The notes below the pieces were generated by a model. That model was not told the DNA's origin and searched no databases. It saw only the letters and a list, made by a program, of their open reading frames with translations. From Planctomycetaceae bacterium (GTDB taxonomy: Bacteria > Planctomycetota > SZUA-567), in assembly GCA_021205245.1 (NCBI GenBank), contig JAJPXZ010000107.1, positions 23,591 to 58,353 on the forward strand: a stretch of DNA of 34,763 bases, read 5' to 3'. Both the position numbers and the translations under genes were made by a program. Each line of letters begins with the position of its first letter. Position 1 is the stretch's first letter. Positions 1 to 8,064 of the stretch are shown piece after piece.

Positions 1-1
1 C

Positions 2-139
2 GTGGGCGGCATTGTGTTCCCGTGGCTGATGGGGGTGGTGGGCGAGGCCTGGGGCCTGAACCGGGCCATGCTCCTGAACGTGAGCCTCCTGGCTGTCGCC
101 TTTTTCCTCTGCCTGGCTATCCCCGCCCGGGAGCGATGA
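2..139 (+). CDS. MFS transporter, C-terminal fragment (truncated by window start)
   Basis: Frame 2 reads VGGIVFPWLMGVVGEAWGLNRAMLLNVSLLAVAFFLCLAIPARER* with stop TGA at 137-139. Hydrophobic last-helix pattern typical of MFS transporters. Confidence 0.6.
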   Translation: MGGIVFPWLMGVVGEAWGLNRAMLLNVSLLAVAFFLCLAIPARER

Positions 140-938
140 CCAGCCGCTGGTCCACCGTGGGCAGCCGGTACTCAAGACCGGCAATCGCATCCAGCCCGGT
201 GCGAATTTCGTCCTCTGTGACGGTGTTGAAGGCGAACATGCCGAAGTGGTGCGGTATCAGGAGCGGGATGCCGGCGGCCACGCATAACTCCCCTGCCTCG
301 GGGATGGTGAAGTTGCCGGCGAAGCCGTTGTCGCGGCGGTAGTCGTCCCTGCCGTTGACCGGCAATAACGCCGCGTCGGGGCGATGCGCTGCCAGCGTGT
401 CGACCAGCCCTTCGTAGGGAACGCAGTCGCCCGAGTGGTACACCCGCACGCCGCCCATCTCAATGATATAGCCAAGAAACAGGTTTTCGCCCCGATCGTT
501 CAGGGTAAGCTTCTCGTGGGCGGAGGCGATTGCCTCGACCTTGAGGCTGGAGTAGGCAACGCGCCCGCCAGCGTCCATCGTCACCAGCCGCTCGGGCGGT
601 GCGCCACGAGCCAGCGCCGTGTCGTCGGCGCTGGATGGACAGACGAGCTGGCAGTCGGGATTGGCTTCCATAAACGGCCTGACCAGCCCCGGGTCGAGAT
701 GATCCGAGTGGGCATGGGTGGAGAGAAGCATGTCAGCCCCGATTGCCGCATCCACCGCCAACGGCGGCGGCATCATCCGGGTATGCGGGAATTTCGTCTC
801 CCGATATTTCGCCGCGAGGGCGTCGGAAAGATACGGGTCGATAACGACCAGGCGCTCGTCGCTCCGCAGGATAAATCCGGCCTGACCCAGCCAGTAGACG
901 TGCAGCGTTCCAGCCGCTGCGGGAGGATAGGTATCCAT
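117..938 (-). CDS. MBL-fold metal-dependent hydrolase, UlaG-like (L-ascorbate-6-phosphate lactonase family)
   Basis: 273 aa; WLGQAGFIL, IDPYLSD, THAHSDHLD metal-binding motif, HSGDCVPYEGL, LLPVNGRDDYRRDNGFAGN, IPHHFGMF. Confidence 0.85.
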   Translation of the reverse strand: MDTYPPAAAGTLHVYWLGQAGFILRSDERLVVIDPYLSDALAAKYRETKFPHTRMMPPPLAVDAAIGADMLLSTHAHSDHLDPGLVRPFMEANPDCQLVCPSSADDTALARGAPPERLVTMDAGGRVAYSSLKVEAIASAHEKLTLNDRGENLFLGYIIEMGGVRVYHSGDCVPYEGLVDTLAAHRPDAALLPVNGRDDYRRDNGFAGNFTIPEAGELCVAAGIPLLIPHHFGMFAFNTVTEDEIRTGLDAIAGLEYRLPTVDQRLVIAPGRG

Positions 939-940
939 TG

Positions 941-1891
941 TTAGCGTGCCTCCCGGGCCAACCGGGAGATCTCGTCAAATCCCGGACCGCTGACCGGGAT
1001 GTCGACATGGAACACTTCGGCAATCACCCTGGTCCAGCCATAGATAAAGTAGTCCCAGCCATCGACGATAGTCAAGCCGCGCGCTTCCTGCTGCGCCTTT
1101 GCCTGGTCGAGGAACAATAGGTCGCCCCGGTAATTGAATTCCCACACCAGGCCCTTGTCAGGGAACACCCCCGCGTCGGTGAGAGGCGAGCCCGGCCCGT
1201 CTTTGCCAAGGCCGGTGGCGTTGACGACCAGCGAGCCGGGACGCATGCCGCCCATGACGGCGTCGTTCTGCTCTGGCGTCGGACAGAGGCGGTAATCGAT
1301 AGGGATGGGAAAGTTGATACGGGCGTGGACTGCTCGCATCTCTTCCAGCCGCTTTTCGCTCCGGTTGGTGACGACAATCCGCGACGGCACGTCGCCGCCG
1401 TTTTCCGCCTTCTCCTTGAGATACATGGTCAGGGCCAGCGACGATCCGCCGGCACCAAGCAGCAACAATTCCGCTCCGCTGTTTTTCCAGTAACCTGGGC
1501 CGACGATCCGCTCCAACGCCAGCCCGCTGGTGATGGGATCCTTGGCGTGGCCGCGCAAGCCGCCATCCAGTTTGGAAATGGAGCTGGCTTCCTCCAGCAC
1601 CTCGGCATAGGGGTCGAGATAGTCGAACAGATCCTTGGACGCCTTGAGGAGGTCCAACTTGTGGGTCGTCACCAAGGCACCCATGGACATGGGGTCGTTC
1701 TTGATGAACCGCACCACCTCGCGGTAATGCTCGGGATCGTCGTGCGGGGGAAAATCGAACCCTTCAATGACCGCGTCCAGCCCCAGGTGGTCGGCCCACT
1801 TCGGGAAGACCTTCATGATGGAGGACTTGCCGGTGGTAACGCCGATGAAATACATGGTTCGCCGACTGCGCGGCGCATAGTTGTTGGGCAT
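941..1891 (-). CDS. Shikimate dehydrogenase-like NAD(P)-dependent oxidoreductase
   Basis: MYFIGVTTGKSSIMKVFPKW (AroE-like N-terminal substrate region), GALVTTHKLD, LLLGAGGSSLALTMYL nucleotide-binding region, VVNATGLGKDGPGSPL. Start chosen at MPNNYAP rather than the longer ORF start at 1939. Confidence 0.75.
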   Translation of the reverse strand: MPNNYAPRSRRTMYFIGVTTGKSSIMKVFPKWADHLGLDAVIEGFDFPPHDDPEHYREVVRFIKNDPMSMGALVTTHKLDLLKASKDLFDYLDPYAEVLEEASSISKLDGGLRGHAKDPITSGLALERIVGPGYWKNSGAELLLLGAGGSSLALTMYLKEKAENGGDVPSRIVVTNRSEKRLEEMRAVHARINFPIPIDYRLCPTPEQNDAVMGGMRPGSLVVNATGLGKDGPGSPLTDAGVFPDKGLVWEFNYRGDLLFLDQAKAQQEARGLTIVDGWDYFIYGWTRVIAEVFHVDIPVSGPGFDEISRLAREAR

Positions 1892-2061
1892 ATCCGGTCC
1901 TTTACGTGGAGAGGGAATCGTCAGCGCAAAGTTGTACACCGTTTCTCGGGAAATGCCAAGCCGCTCTTGACGACATCGCCCGCGCGGATATAAGCTAAGC
2001 GTAATTCGAGATGCTCACGCCCGGCTTTTTATCACGTTTCTTTTTGTGAAAGGTTCCAGCC

Positions 2062-2655
2062 ATGCTCACCGGCTCCACCACTCTCGCCCGGCTCTTTTCC
2101 GTAGACACCGTCACCGGCCTTATCGACAACCAACCCGGCATGAAGCGCCACCTCTCGTCCATGCGCGGGATGTTTCACGATACGGAAGCCGTCGCCGCCA
2201 TGCTGGCGGAAGGCGATCCGCTCCTTTATGAATTCTACGACCTCGGCCTGCCCGCAACCGCCGGCGACCTCGCCGTCGGTACCAGCATCGTCCTGCCCGG
2301 CAAGGTGGGAGACGAGTACTATATGACCAAGGGACACTTCCACGAAGTCCTGGAGGCGGCGGAGGTGTACCATTGCCTCGCCGGTCACGGCTATATGATT
2401 ATGGAAAGCCCCGAGGGGGAGTGGGAGGCGGCCGAACTCCACCCAGGCAGCGCCGTCTATGTTCCCGGACGCTATGCCCACCGAAGCGTCAACGTTTCAC
2501 CCACAGATAAATTGATCACCTTCTTCGCCTTCCGCGCCGACGCCGGCCACGACTACGGCACGATTGAACACCAAGGCTTCCGCAAGCTGGTGGTTGAACG
2601 CAATGGCAAACCCGAACTGGTGGACAACCCCGCCTGGCAGAAAGGCCGTTCATGA
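2062..2655 (+). CDS. pgi: Cupin-type glucose-6-phosphate isomerase
   Basis: 197 aa; GTSIVLPGKVGDEYYMTKGHFHEVLEAAEVYHCLAGHGYMIME and PGRYAHRSVNVSP, characteristic of cupin PGI. Confidence 0.87.
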   Translation: MLTGSTTLARLFSVDTVTGLIDNQPGMKRHLSSMRGMFHDTEAVAAMLAEGDPLLYEFYDLGLPATAGDLAVGTSIVLPGKVGDEYYMTKGHFHEVLEAAEVYHCLAGHGYMIMESPEGEWEAAELHPGSAVYVPGRYAHRSVNVSPTDKLITFFAFRADAGHDYGTIEHQGFRKLVVERNGKPELVDNPAWQKGRS

Positions 2656-4163
2656 ATCGACTCATTCTTGCCCACGATCTCGGCACCTCCGGCAACAAAG
2701 CCACCCTCTTTTCGGAAGAAGGCGAACTGATCGCGAGTTGCAGCCATGCCTACGATACTTTTTATGGACCAGGCGGCGTGGCCGAACAGAACGCGGAGGA
2801 CTGGTGGGACGCGGTCCGCATCTCCACCCGCACCCTTCTCGAAGGCCAGGAACCGGACCGGGTCGCCGCCATCGCTTTCAGCGGCCAAATGATGGGCTGC
2901 CTCTGCGTTGACCGGGAGGGACGGCCGCTCCGCAAACACATGCTCTACTGCGACCAACGGTCGGTTGAACAGGCTGCGGTCTTTACCGAGCGAGGCGGCG
3001 AGGACGAGATATACCGCATCACCGGCCACCGCGCCAGCGCCTCGTACTCAGCGACAAAACTAATGTGGGTGCGGGACAACCAGCCTGACATCTACCGCAA
3101 CACCTACAAGATGCTGAACGCGAAAGATTACCTCAACTTCCGCCTCACCGGCAGGATGACATCCGAGCCCACCGACGCGTCCGGCACCAACCTTTTCGAC
3201 CTCAAGGCCGGCGCGTGGTCGGAACAACTGGTGCAAGCCGCCGGGCTGGACATGGACAAGCTACCCGACCTCATCCCCGCCACCGGCGTCGTCGGCGAAT
3301 TGACCCGCGAAGCGGCCGAGGCCATGGGCCTGCGGCAGGGAATACCGGTGGTCGCGGGCGGCGGTGACGGCGTCTGTGCCGGGGTGGGCGCGGGATCGGT
3401 GGCTGAAGGACGGACTTACAACTACCTCGGCTCGTCGTCGTGGGTGGCGACCAGTACGCCCGAGCCGATCTACGATGCAGCCAAACGCACCTTCAATTGG
3501 GCGCACGCCGTGCCAGGCCTGTTCCACCCCTGCGGCACCATGCAGACCGCCGCGTCATCCTATGCCTGGCTGAAATCGGAGGTATGCCTGGCCGAGACCC
3601 TCAGGGCCGAAGCCGAAGGCCGCAGCCCGTATGAAATCATGAACGAGGTCGCCGCGTCCTCGCCTCCCGGAGCCAACGGGCTTATCTATCTGCCGTATCT
3701 TCTGGGCGAGCGTTCGCCCCGCTGGAATCCCCTCACCCGGGGCGGCTTTATCGGCTTGACCATGAACACGAACCGCGCCGACATCGTGCGGTCGGTACTG
3801 GAAGGGGTGTCGATGAATCTCTCTATCATCATAGACATCTTCCGCGGCAACGGCGCGCCGGTGGACGATATCGTCGTTATCGGCGGAGGAGCAAAGGGGG
3901 ATCTGTGGCGGCGGATTATGGCGGATGTGTATGGGTCGACCATCCTGCGGCCCAACTTCCTTGAGGAAGCGACGTCGATTGGCGCGGCGATTATCGCCGG
4001 GGTTGGGTCGGGGATATTTGCCGATTTTTCGGTGGTGGATCGGTTTTTCCATATCGAGGACAAGACCAGTCCAGACCCGGATAACCAGGCGGTGTATGCG
4101 AAGAACAAGGATCTGTTTGAACGCTTGTACCAGGCGATTGAACCGGTGTTTCCGTATTTTTAG
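2652..4163 (+). CDS. xylB: FGGY-family carbohydrate kinase (xylulokinase-like)
   Basis: 503 aa; N-terminal LAHDLGTSGNKATLF, GQMMG, GGGDGVCAGVGAGSV, GGGAKGDLWRRIMADVYG. Start overlaps pgi stop (ATGA). Confidence 0.85.
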   Translation: MNRLILAHDLGTSGNKATLFSEEGELIASCSHAYDTFYGPGGVAEQNAEDWWDAVRISTRTLLEGQEPDRVAAIAFSGQMMGCLCVDREGRPLRKHMLYCDQRSVEQAAVFTERGGEDEIYRITGHRASASYSATKLMWVRDNQPDIYRNTYKMLNAKDYLNFRLTGRMTSEPTDASGTNLFDLKAGAWSEQLVQAAGLDMDKLPDLIPATGVVGELTREAAEAMGLRQGIPVVAGGGDGVCAGVGAGSVAEGRTYNYLGSSSWVATSTPEPIYDAAKRTFNWAHAVPGLFHPCGTMQTAASSYAWLKSEVCLAETLRAEAEGRSPYEIMNEVAASSPPGANGLIYLPYLLGERSPRWNPLTRGGFIGLTMNTNRADIVRSVLEGVSMNLSIIIDIFRGNGAPVDDIVVIGGGAKGDLWRRIMADVYGSTILRPNFLEEATSIGAAIIAGVGSGIFADFSVVDRFFHIEDKTSPDPDNQAVYAKNKDLFERLYQAIEPVFPYF

Positions 4164-4192
4164 CGCTTCGGGGTTATGTGTATACGGTGGAG

Positions 4193-4235
4193 CGGCTGCC
4201 GGGGCGTGGACCCCGGCCGAACCGCCCGTTTTTTG
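4193..4235 (+). terminator. Probable rho-independent terminator downstream of xylB-like gene
   Basis: Stem GCCGGGG (4199-4205)/CCCCGGC (4212-4218) flanked by GCGG/CCGC, followed by CCGTTTTTT. Confidence 0.6.
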
Positions 4236-4302
4236 CCCGGTTGGATGTATGCACGCCGGGGTGACGATGGGGGTGGGTGGAGCGCTGAAGACTACTCCGC
4301 CC

Positions 4303-4839
4303 CTACTCGTTCAGCGTAAACCGCCAGACGCAATTGCTGGTCGGACAGGTGATGTCGGGAAAACAACTGACGCACTCGGTCGTAAAGCGGTCGTCGATGG
4401 TGGAGGCGAACAGGCCGTATTCGACCAGACCCACCGGCTTGCAGGGGTGGAAAGGCATCCCTTTCCGCTCGCGCGCGGCTTGCACCCGGCAGGTGGTAAC
4501 GTCGTAGGTGAGAACATTCCCTTCGATAGTCGTTACCGTCTTATTGAGGGGCGCGTACATGCGAAACGCCAAGGCGCGCCGCAATCCGTCCAACCCGGCC
4601 CGCTCGGGCAGGTCCAGGAACTGTTTGATGCGCTTTGCCTCGATGACGGTGAACCGCCGCCAGGCGTTGATGTTGTGCCGGTTCGCCTCTTCCATGCCGT
4701 GTTCGGATTCGACCGACTGAAACCACAGCCCGTCGTGGGCAATCCAGTTCTTCGAGTAATTCGCAACCAGTTCCAGCAGCTTTTCCTTGGGCAGATCGGC
4801 TATTGAGTCGTACTCCCGCCCTGGTTCATCGTGGGACAT
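4303..4839 (-). CDS. DUF6125-like uncharacterised cytosolic protein
   Basis: About 178 aa with Cys-containing C-terminus (TTCRVQAARERKGMPFHPCKPVGLVEY..CVSCFPDITCPTSNCVWRF). ATG at 4839 is preceded by GAGGAGAGGG. Family assigned from memory of the motif pattern. Confidence 0.65.
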   Translation of the reverse strand: MSHDEPGREYDSIADLPKEKLLELVANYSKNWIAHDGLWFQSVESEHGMEEANRHNINAWRRFTVIEAKRIKQFLDLPERAGLDGLRRALAFRMYAPLNKTVTTIEGNVLTYDVTTCRVQAARERKGMPFHPCKPVGLVEYGLFASTIDDRFTTECVSCFPDITCPTSNCVWRFTLNE

Positions 4840-4965
4840 CACCCTCTCCTCTTCATGCATGCGTTTTTATACCCGTCTGGCGGGCCGGTATATTGTTGCG
4901 GATCGCGATCGTTTTTTCTACAATTAAGTATTCTATACCCTATTTTTTCACACTAGGAGAGGGGC

Positions 4966-6429
4966 TTGATTCATAAACTCAGAGAGTCCGCCGTATCGGT
5001 GATTCCGGTCATGGCTATCGTCTTCCTCCTCAATTTCACCATTGCCCCCCTGCCCCCCGGCCAATTACCCCAATTCATCCTGGGAGGCGTGCTGCTCCTC
5101 CTTGGGTTGAGCATTTTTCTGGTCGGCGCGGATATCGGCATGGTGCCGTTTGGACAGCGCGTGGGCGCGGCACTGACGCACCGGCGCAGCCTGGTGCTGA
5201 TACTCGTCGCCTCCTTCGCCATTGGCTTCGCCATCACTATCGCCGAACCGGATGTGCAGGTCCTGGCGAATCAGGTGGCGGGAGTGGCACCGGGCATGGA
5301 CCGGACCGCGCTGCTCCTCATGATCGCGGTGGGAGTAGGCCTGTTCCTCGTCATCGCCATGCTTCGCGTGGTGCTGCAATTGTCCCTGCCGCTGCTGCTT
5401 ATCCTGTTTTATATCGCCGTTTTTATCGTTGCGAGTTTTGTCGACCCCGCCTTCGTCGCCATCGCCTTCGACTCGGGCGGCGCGACCACAGGCCCTATCA
5501 CCGTGCCATTTATTATGGCGATGGGTATCGGTGTCGCCGCGACGGTGAAGCGTACCGACGGGGCTGATAATTCCTTCGGCTTTGTCGGACTCGCATCCAT
5601 CGGCCCCATCGCCGCCGTCGCCGTTATGGGCTTGTTCAGCCCCATGGACAAAAATGTCGATGTGGCCAACCTCGCCCCCGCGGCCGAGACGTCCCTGTTC
5701 GAGCCGTTCCTGCAGCAACTCCCGCACGTCTCCTACGACATAACGATGGCACTGCTGCCGCTGGTGGCGATATTCTTCATCTTCCAGATTACCCTGCTGC
5801 GGTTGCCCGGGCAACAGGTACGGCGTATGGTGTTCGGCTTTATCTACGCCTGGATCGGCCTTATCATCTTCATGACCGGCGTCAACGGCGGCTTTACCCC
5901 CATCGGCAGATCGCTGGGGATGCAATTGGGCGTCCTTGCCGACGGCTGGGCGCTCCTCCCGGTCGGCCTTATCCTGGGCGCGGTGGTGGTGTGCGCCGAA
6001 CCGGCGGTGTGGGTCTTGACCGAGCAGGTGGAAGAGGTGTCCGGCGGCTCGATACGCCGTTCGGTCATGCTGGGGGCGTTGTCGCTGTCGGTCGCCATCG
6101 CCGTGACCCTTGGCATGCTCAGGGTTATTACCGGCCTGAGCATCTGGTATATCCTTATTCCCGGCTATATCCTGGCCCTTTCCATGACCAAGGTATGTCC
6201 GCCCATGTTCACCGCCATCGCCTTCGACTCGGGCGGGGTGGCATCGGGGCCGATGTCCACCACCTTTGTCCTGGCCCTGACCCTGGGTGCGTCCGCCGCC
6301 ATCGGCGGCAACCCCGCCACCGACGCCTTCGGCATGGTGGCGATGATCGCCATGGCTCCTCTGATCACCATCCAGATTCTCGGTCTGGTCGTTAAATACG
6401 TGGAAGGGAAATCATGCAAAACCACATAG
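4966..6429 (+). CDS. DUF1538 domain-containing integral membrane protein (two tandem halves)
   Basis: 487 aa polytopic protein; AIAFDSGGATTGPIT and AIAFDSGGVASGPMS repeated in the two halves. TTG start preceded by GGAGAGGGGC. Confidence 0.82.
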   Translation: MIHKLRESAVSVIPVMAIVFLLNFTIAPLPPGQLPQFILGGVLLLLGLSIFLVGADIGMVPFGQRVGAALTHRRSLVLILVASFAIGFAITIAEPDVQVLANQVAGVAPGMDRTALLLMIAVGVGLFLVIAMLRVVLQLSLPLLLILFYIAVFIVASFVDPAFVAIAFDSGGATTGPITVPFIMAMGIGVAATVKRTDGADNSFGFVGLASIGPIAAVAVMGLFSPMDKNVDVANLAPAAETSLFEPFLQQLPHVSYDITMALLPLVAIFFIFQITLLRLPGQQVRRMVFGFIYAWIGLIIFMTGVNGGFTPIGRSLGMQLGVLADGWALLPVGLILGAVVVCAEPAVWVLTEQVEEVSGGSIRRSVMLGALSLSVAIAVTLGMLRVITGLSIWYILIPGYILALSMTKVCPPMFTAIAFDSGGVASGPMSTTFVLALTLGASAAIGGNPATDAFGMVAMIAMAPLITIQILGLVVKYVEGKSCKTT

Positions 6430-7109
6430 CCACGCCGGCGCAGATATTGATCTGTTTCACCAAGCGCCACCGGGGCGAAAAACTGGTCGCGGCCGCGAAA
6501 TCGGCCGGCGCCAGGGGCGGCACGCTGGCACTCGGCCAGTCGCTGGGCAACTCCAAGGTTCTGCAGGCGCTGTCCCTCGCGGACATCCAGCAGGACGTTA
6601 TCTTTACCGTTATCGGCGCGGAAGGGCCGGCCGTCGTGAAGGCAATCCGCGACGCGGCCGAACAGGAGCCGCGCAAGTTCGCCGGCACCGCCGTTGTCCT
6701 GAAAGTGCCTGAACTGTTTCTTCGCAAAACGAACGAGACGCAAATTCTCTCCCACGAGCAAACGAGGAGCACCCCCATGGATTCCGGCTACAAACTGATC
6801 ACCGTCATCGTCAATTCCGGCTACGCCGACGACGTCATGGCCGAGGCCAGAAAAGCCGGAGCCAGCGGCGGCACCATCATCAACGCGCGCGGCACCGGCA
6901 CCGAAGAGGACGTCAAATTCTTCGGCATTACCCTGGTTCCGGAAAAAGAAATGCTCCTTATCGTCTCCGAGAAGGAGAAGGTGAAAGGCATTGTCGAAGC
7001 CATCGCCACCGTGCCGACCCTGTCGGAACCGGGCGGCGGCATTATCTTCAACATGAATGTGGAAGAGTTTATTCTGCTGGGTCAGCAGAAGACGTGGCAA
7101 AAGGATTAG
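6414..7109 (+). CDS. Tandem-domain PII-like (GlnB-fold) regulatory protein
   Basis: 231 aa; two similar ferredoxin-like halves, ILICFTKRHRGEKLVAAAKSAGARGGT and LITVIVNSGYADDVMAEARKAGASGGTIINARGTGTEE..VSEKEKVKGIVEAIATVPTLSEPGGGIIFNMNVEEF. Overlaps DUF1538 gene by 16 nt. Confidence 0.82.
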   Translation: MQNHIATPAQILICFTKRHRGEKLVAAAKSAGARGGTLALGQSLGNSKVLQALSLADIQQDVIFTVIGAEGPAVVKAIRDAAEQEPRKFAGTAVVLKVPELFLRKTNETQILSHEQTRSTPMDSGYKLITVIVNSGYADDVMAEARKAGASGGTIINARGTGTEEDVKFFGITLVPEKEMLLIVSEKEKVKGIVEAIATVPTLSEPGGGIIFNMNVEEFILLGQQKTWQKD

Positions 7110-7134
7110 GCTTTTTCCAACTCGCATACTGTGG

Positions 7135-7165
7135 CGGCCCGGCAATGCGCCGGGCCGTTTTTTTT
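7135..7165 (+). terminator. Rho-independent terminator of the DUF1538/PII operon
   Basis: Perfect 9-bp stem CGGCCCGGC-AATGC-GCCGGGCCG followed by TTTTTTTT. Confidence 0.95.
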
Positions 7166-7330
7166 GCACACGTCCATTCGTCTTGCACCGTGCGTTCTCC
7201 CGCCAAATTTCCCATCGACAGCCGCGTCGACTTGTCCTATGCTTCTACTGAAGGCCACACCCTTAGTAACCTTTATAGTATTACAGCTTCACGCTGCTCT
7301 CGTACACCGTGCGCTTGATGGTATCGGACA

Positions 7331-7340
7331 TGACCGGTCA
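7331..7340. promoter_or_regulatory. Perfect 10-bp palindrome TGACCGGTCA upstream of the ureidoglycolate-lyase-like gene
   Basis: TGACCGGTCA is self-complementary and ends 23 bp before the ATG, upstream of an AGAGGAGG Shine-Dalgarno. Confidence 0.4.
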
Positions 7341-7363
7341 ATCCAACCACAGAGGAGGTTACC

Positions 7364-7864
7364 ATGCCCACCGCGAAAATCGAAGAACTGACGCCCGAGG
7401 CCTACCGGCCCTTCGGGACCTACGTCAACATGCTGGACCCCGACACCGAAGCGATTGGCGATAATCCAATCCGCTTCCACCGGGACATGATTCAGGTGGC
7501 GATGGCGCATCCGCGATCGCTGCCGTCGTTCTCAATCTGCCGGGTGGAGAAGCGCCCGCTCGTCGTCGACACCAGTGAAATCCACAACTACACAGCCGAA
7601 GGCAACCTGCCGCTGGACGGCGACGCCCTTATCCATGTCGCGGTCGCGACGCCGAACGGGGTGATGCCGAAAGACCGCATCCGCATCTTCAGAGTGCCGC
7701 GCGGAACTTTCATCACCATGAACGCGGGCGTCTGGCACCACGCGCCGTTCGCCTATGGCCAGGACGCCCTTAACATGATCATCGTCCTGCCGGAACGCAC
7801 CTATGCGAACGACTGCATCGTGGTGCCGCTCCACGGCGATGATCAGGTGCGTATCGTCGAGTAA
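7364..7864 (+). CDS. Ureidoglycolate lyase-family cupin protein
   Basis: 166 aa; EAYRPFGTYV, IHNYTAEGNLPLDGDALIHVAVATPNG..IRIFRVPRGTFITMNAGVWHHAPFA, AllA-like. Confidence 0.78.
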   Translation: MPTAKIEELTPEAYRPFGTYVNMLDPDTEAIGDNPIRFHRDMIQVAMAHPRSLPSFSICRVEKRPLVVDTSEIHNYTAEGNLPLDGDALIHVAVATPNGVMPKDRIRIFRVPRGTFITMNAGVWHHAPFAYGQDALNMIIVLPERTYANDCIVVPLHGDDQVRIVE

Positions 7865-7884
7865 CAGCCACGACGGATGAAAAT

Positions 7885-7936
7885 AAAACGTGAATATTTA
7901 CACACGACCTCTGGTAAAACGTGAAAAACGTGGTAA
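7885..7936 (+). promoter_or_regulatory. Candidate control region upstream of the sugar ABC operon, with direct repeats AAAACGTG
   Basis: AAAACGTGAA at 7885-7894 and 7916-7925 (31-bp spacing), and AAAACGTGGT from 7925; TGGTAAA also occurs twice. Confidence 0.4.
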
Positions 7937-8064
7937 ACATAAGGAAGAGGGGTATTTTTCAGTTCACACCAAACTGTCACGACAATGCGGCGCATCGCCG
8001 CTTTTCCGGGCTTCACGTCCGGCCATCCATACACGGGTAGGACATCTTTTATAAGGAGATCGTG

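Noticed and set aside
7331-7340. TGACCGGTCA palindrome as a notable regulatory system
   Set aside because: A single 10-bp palindrome can occur by chance and no second copy or cognate regulator was seen; listed as a low-confidence feature only.
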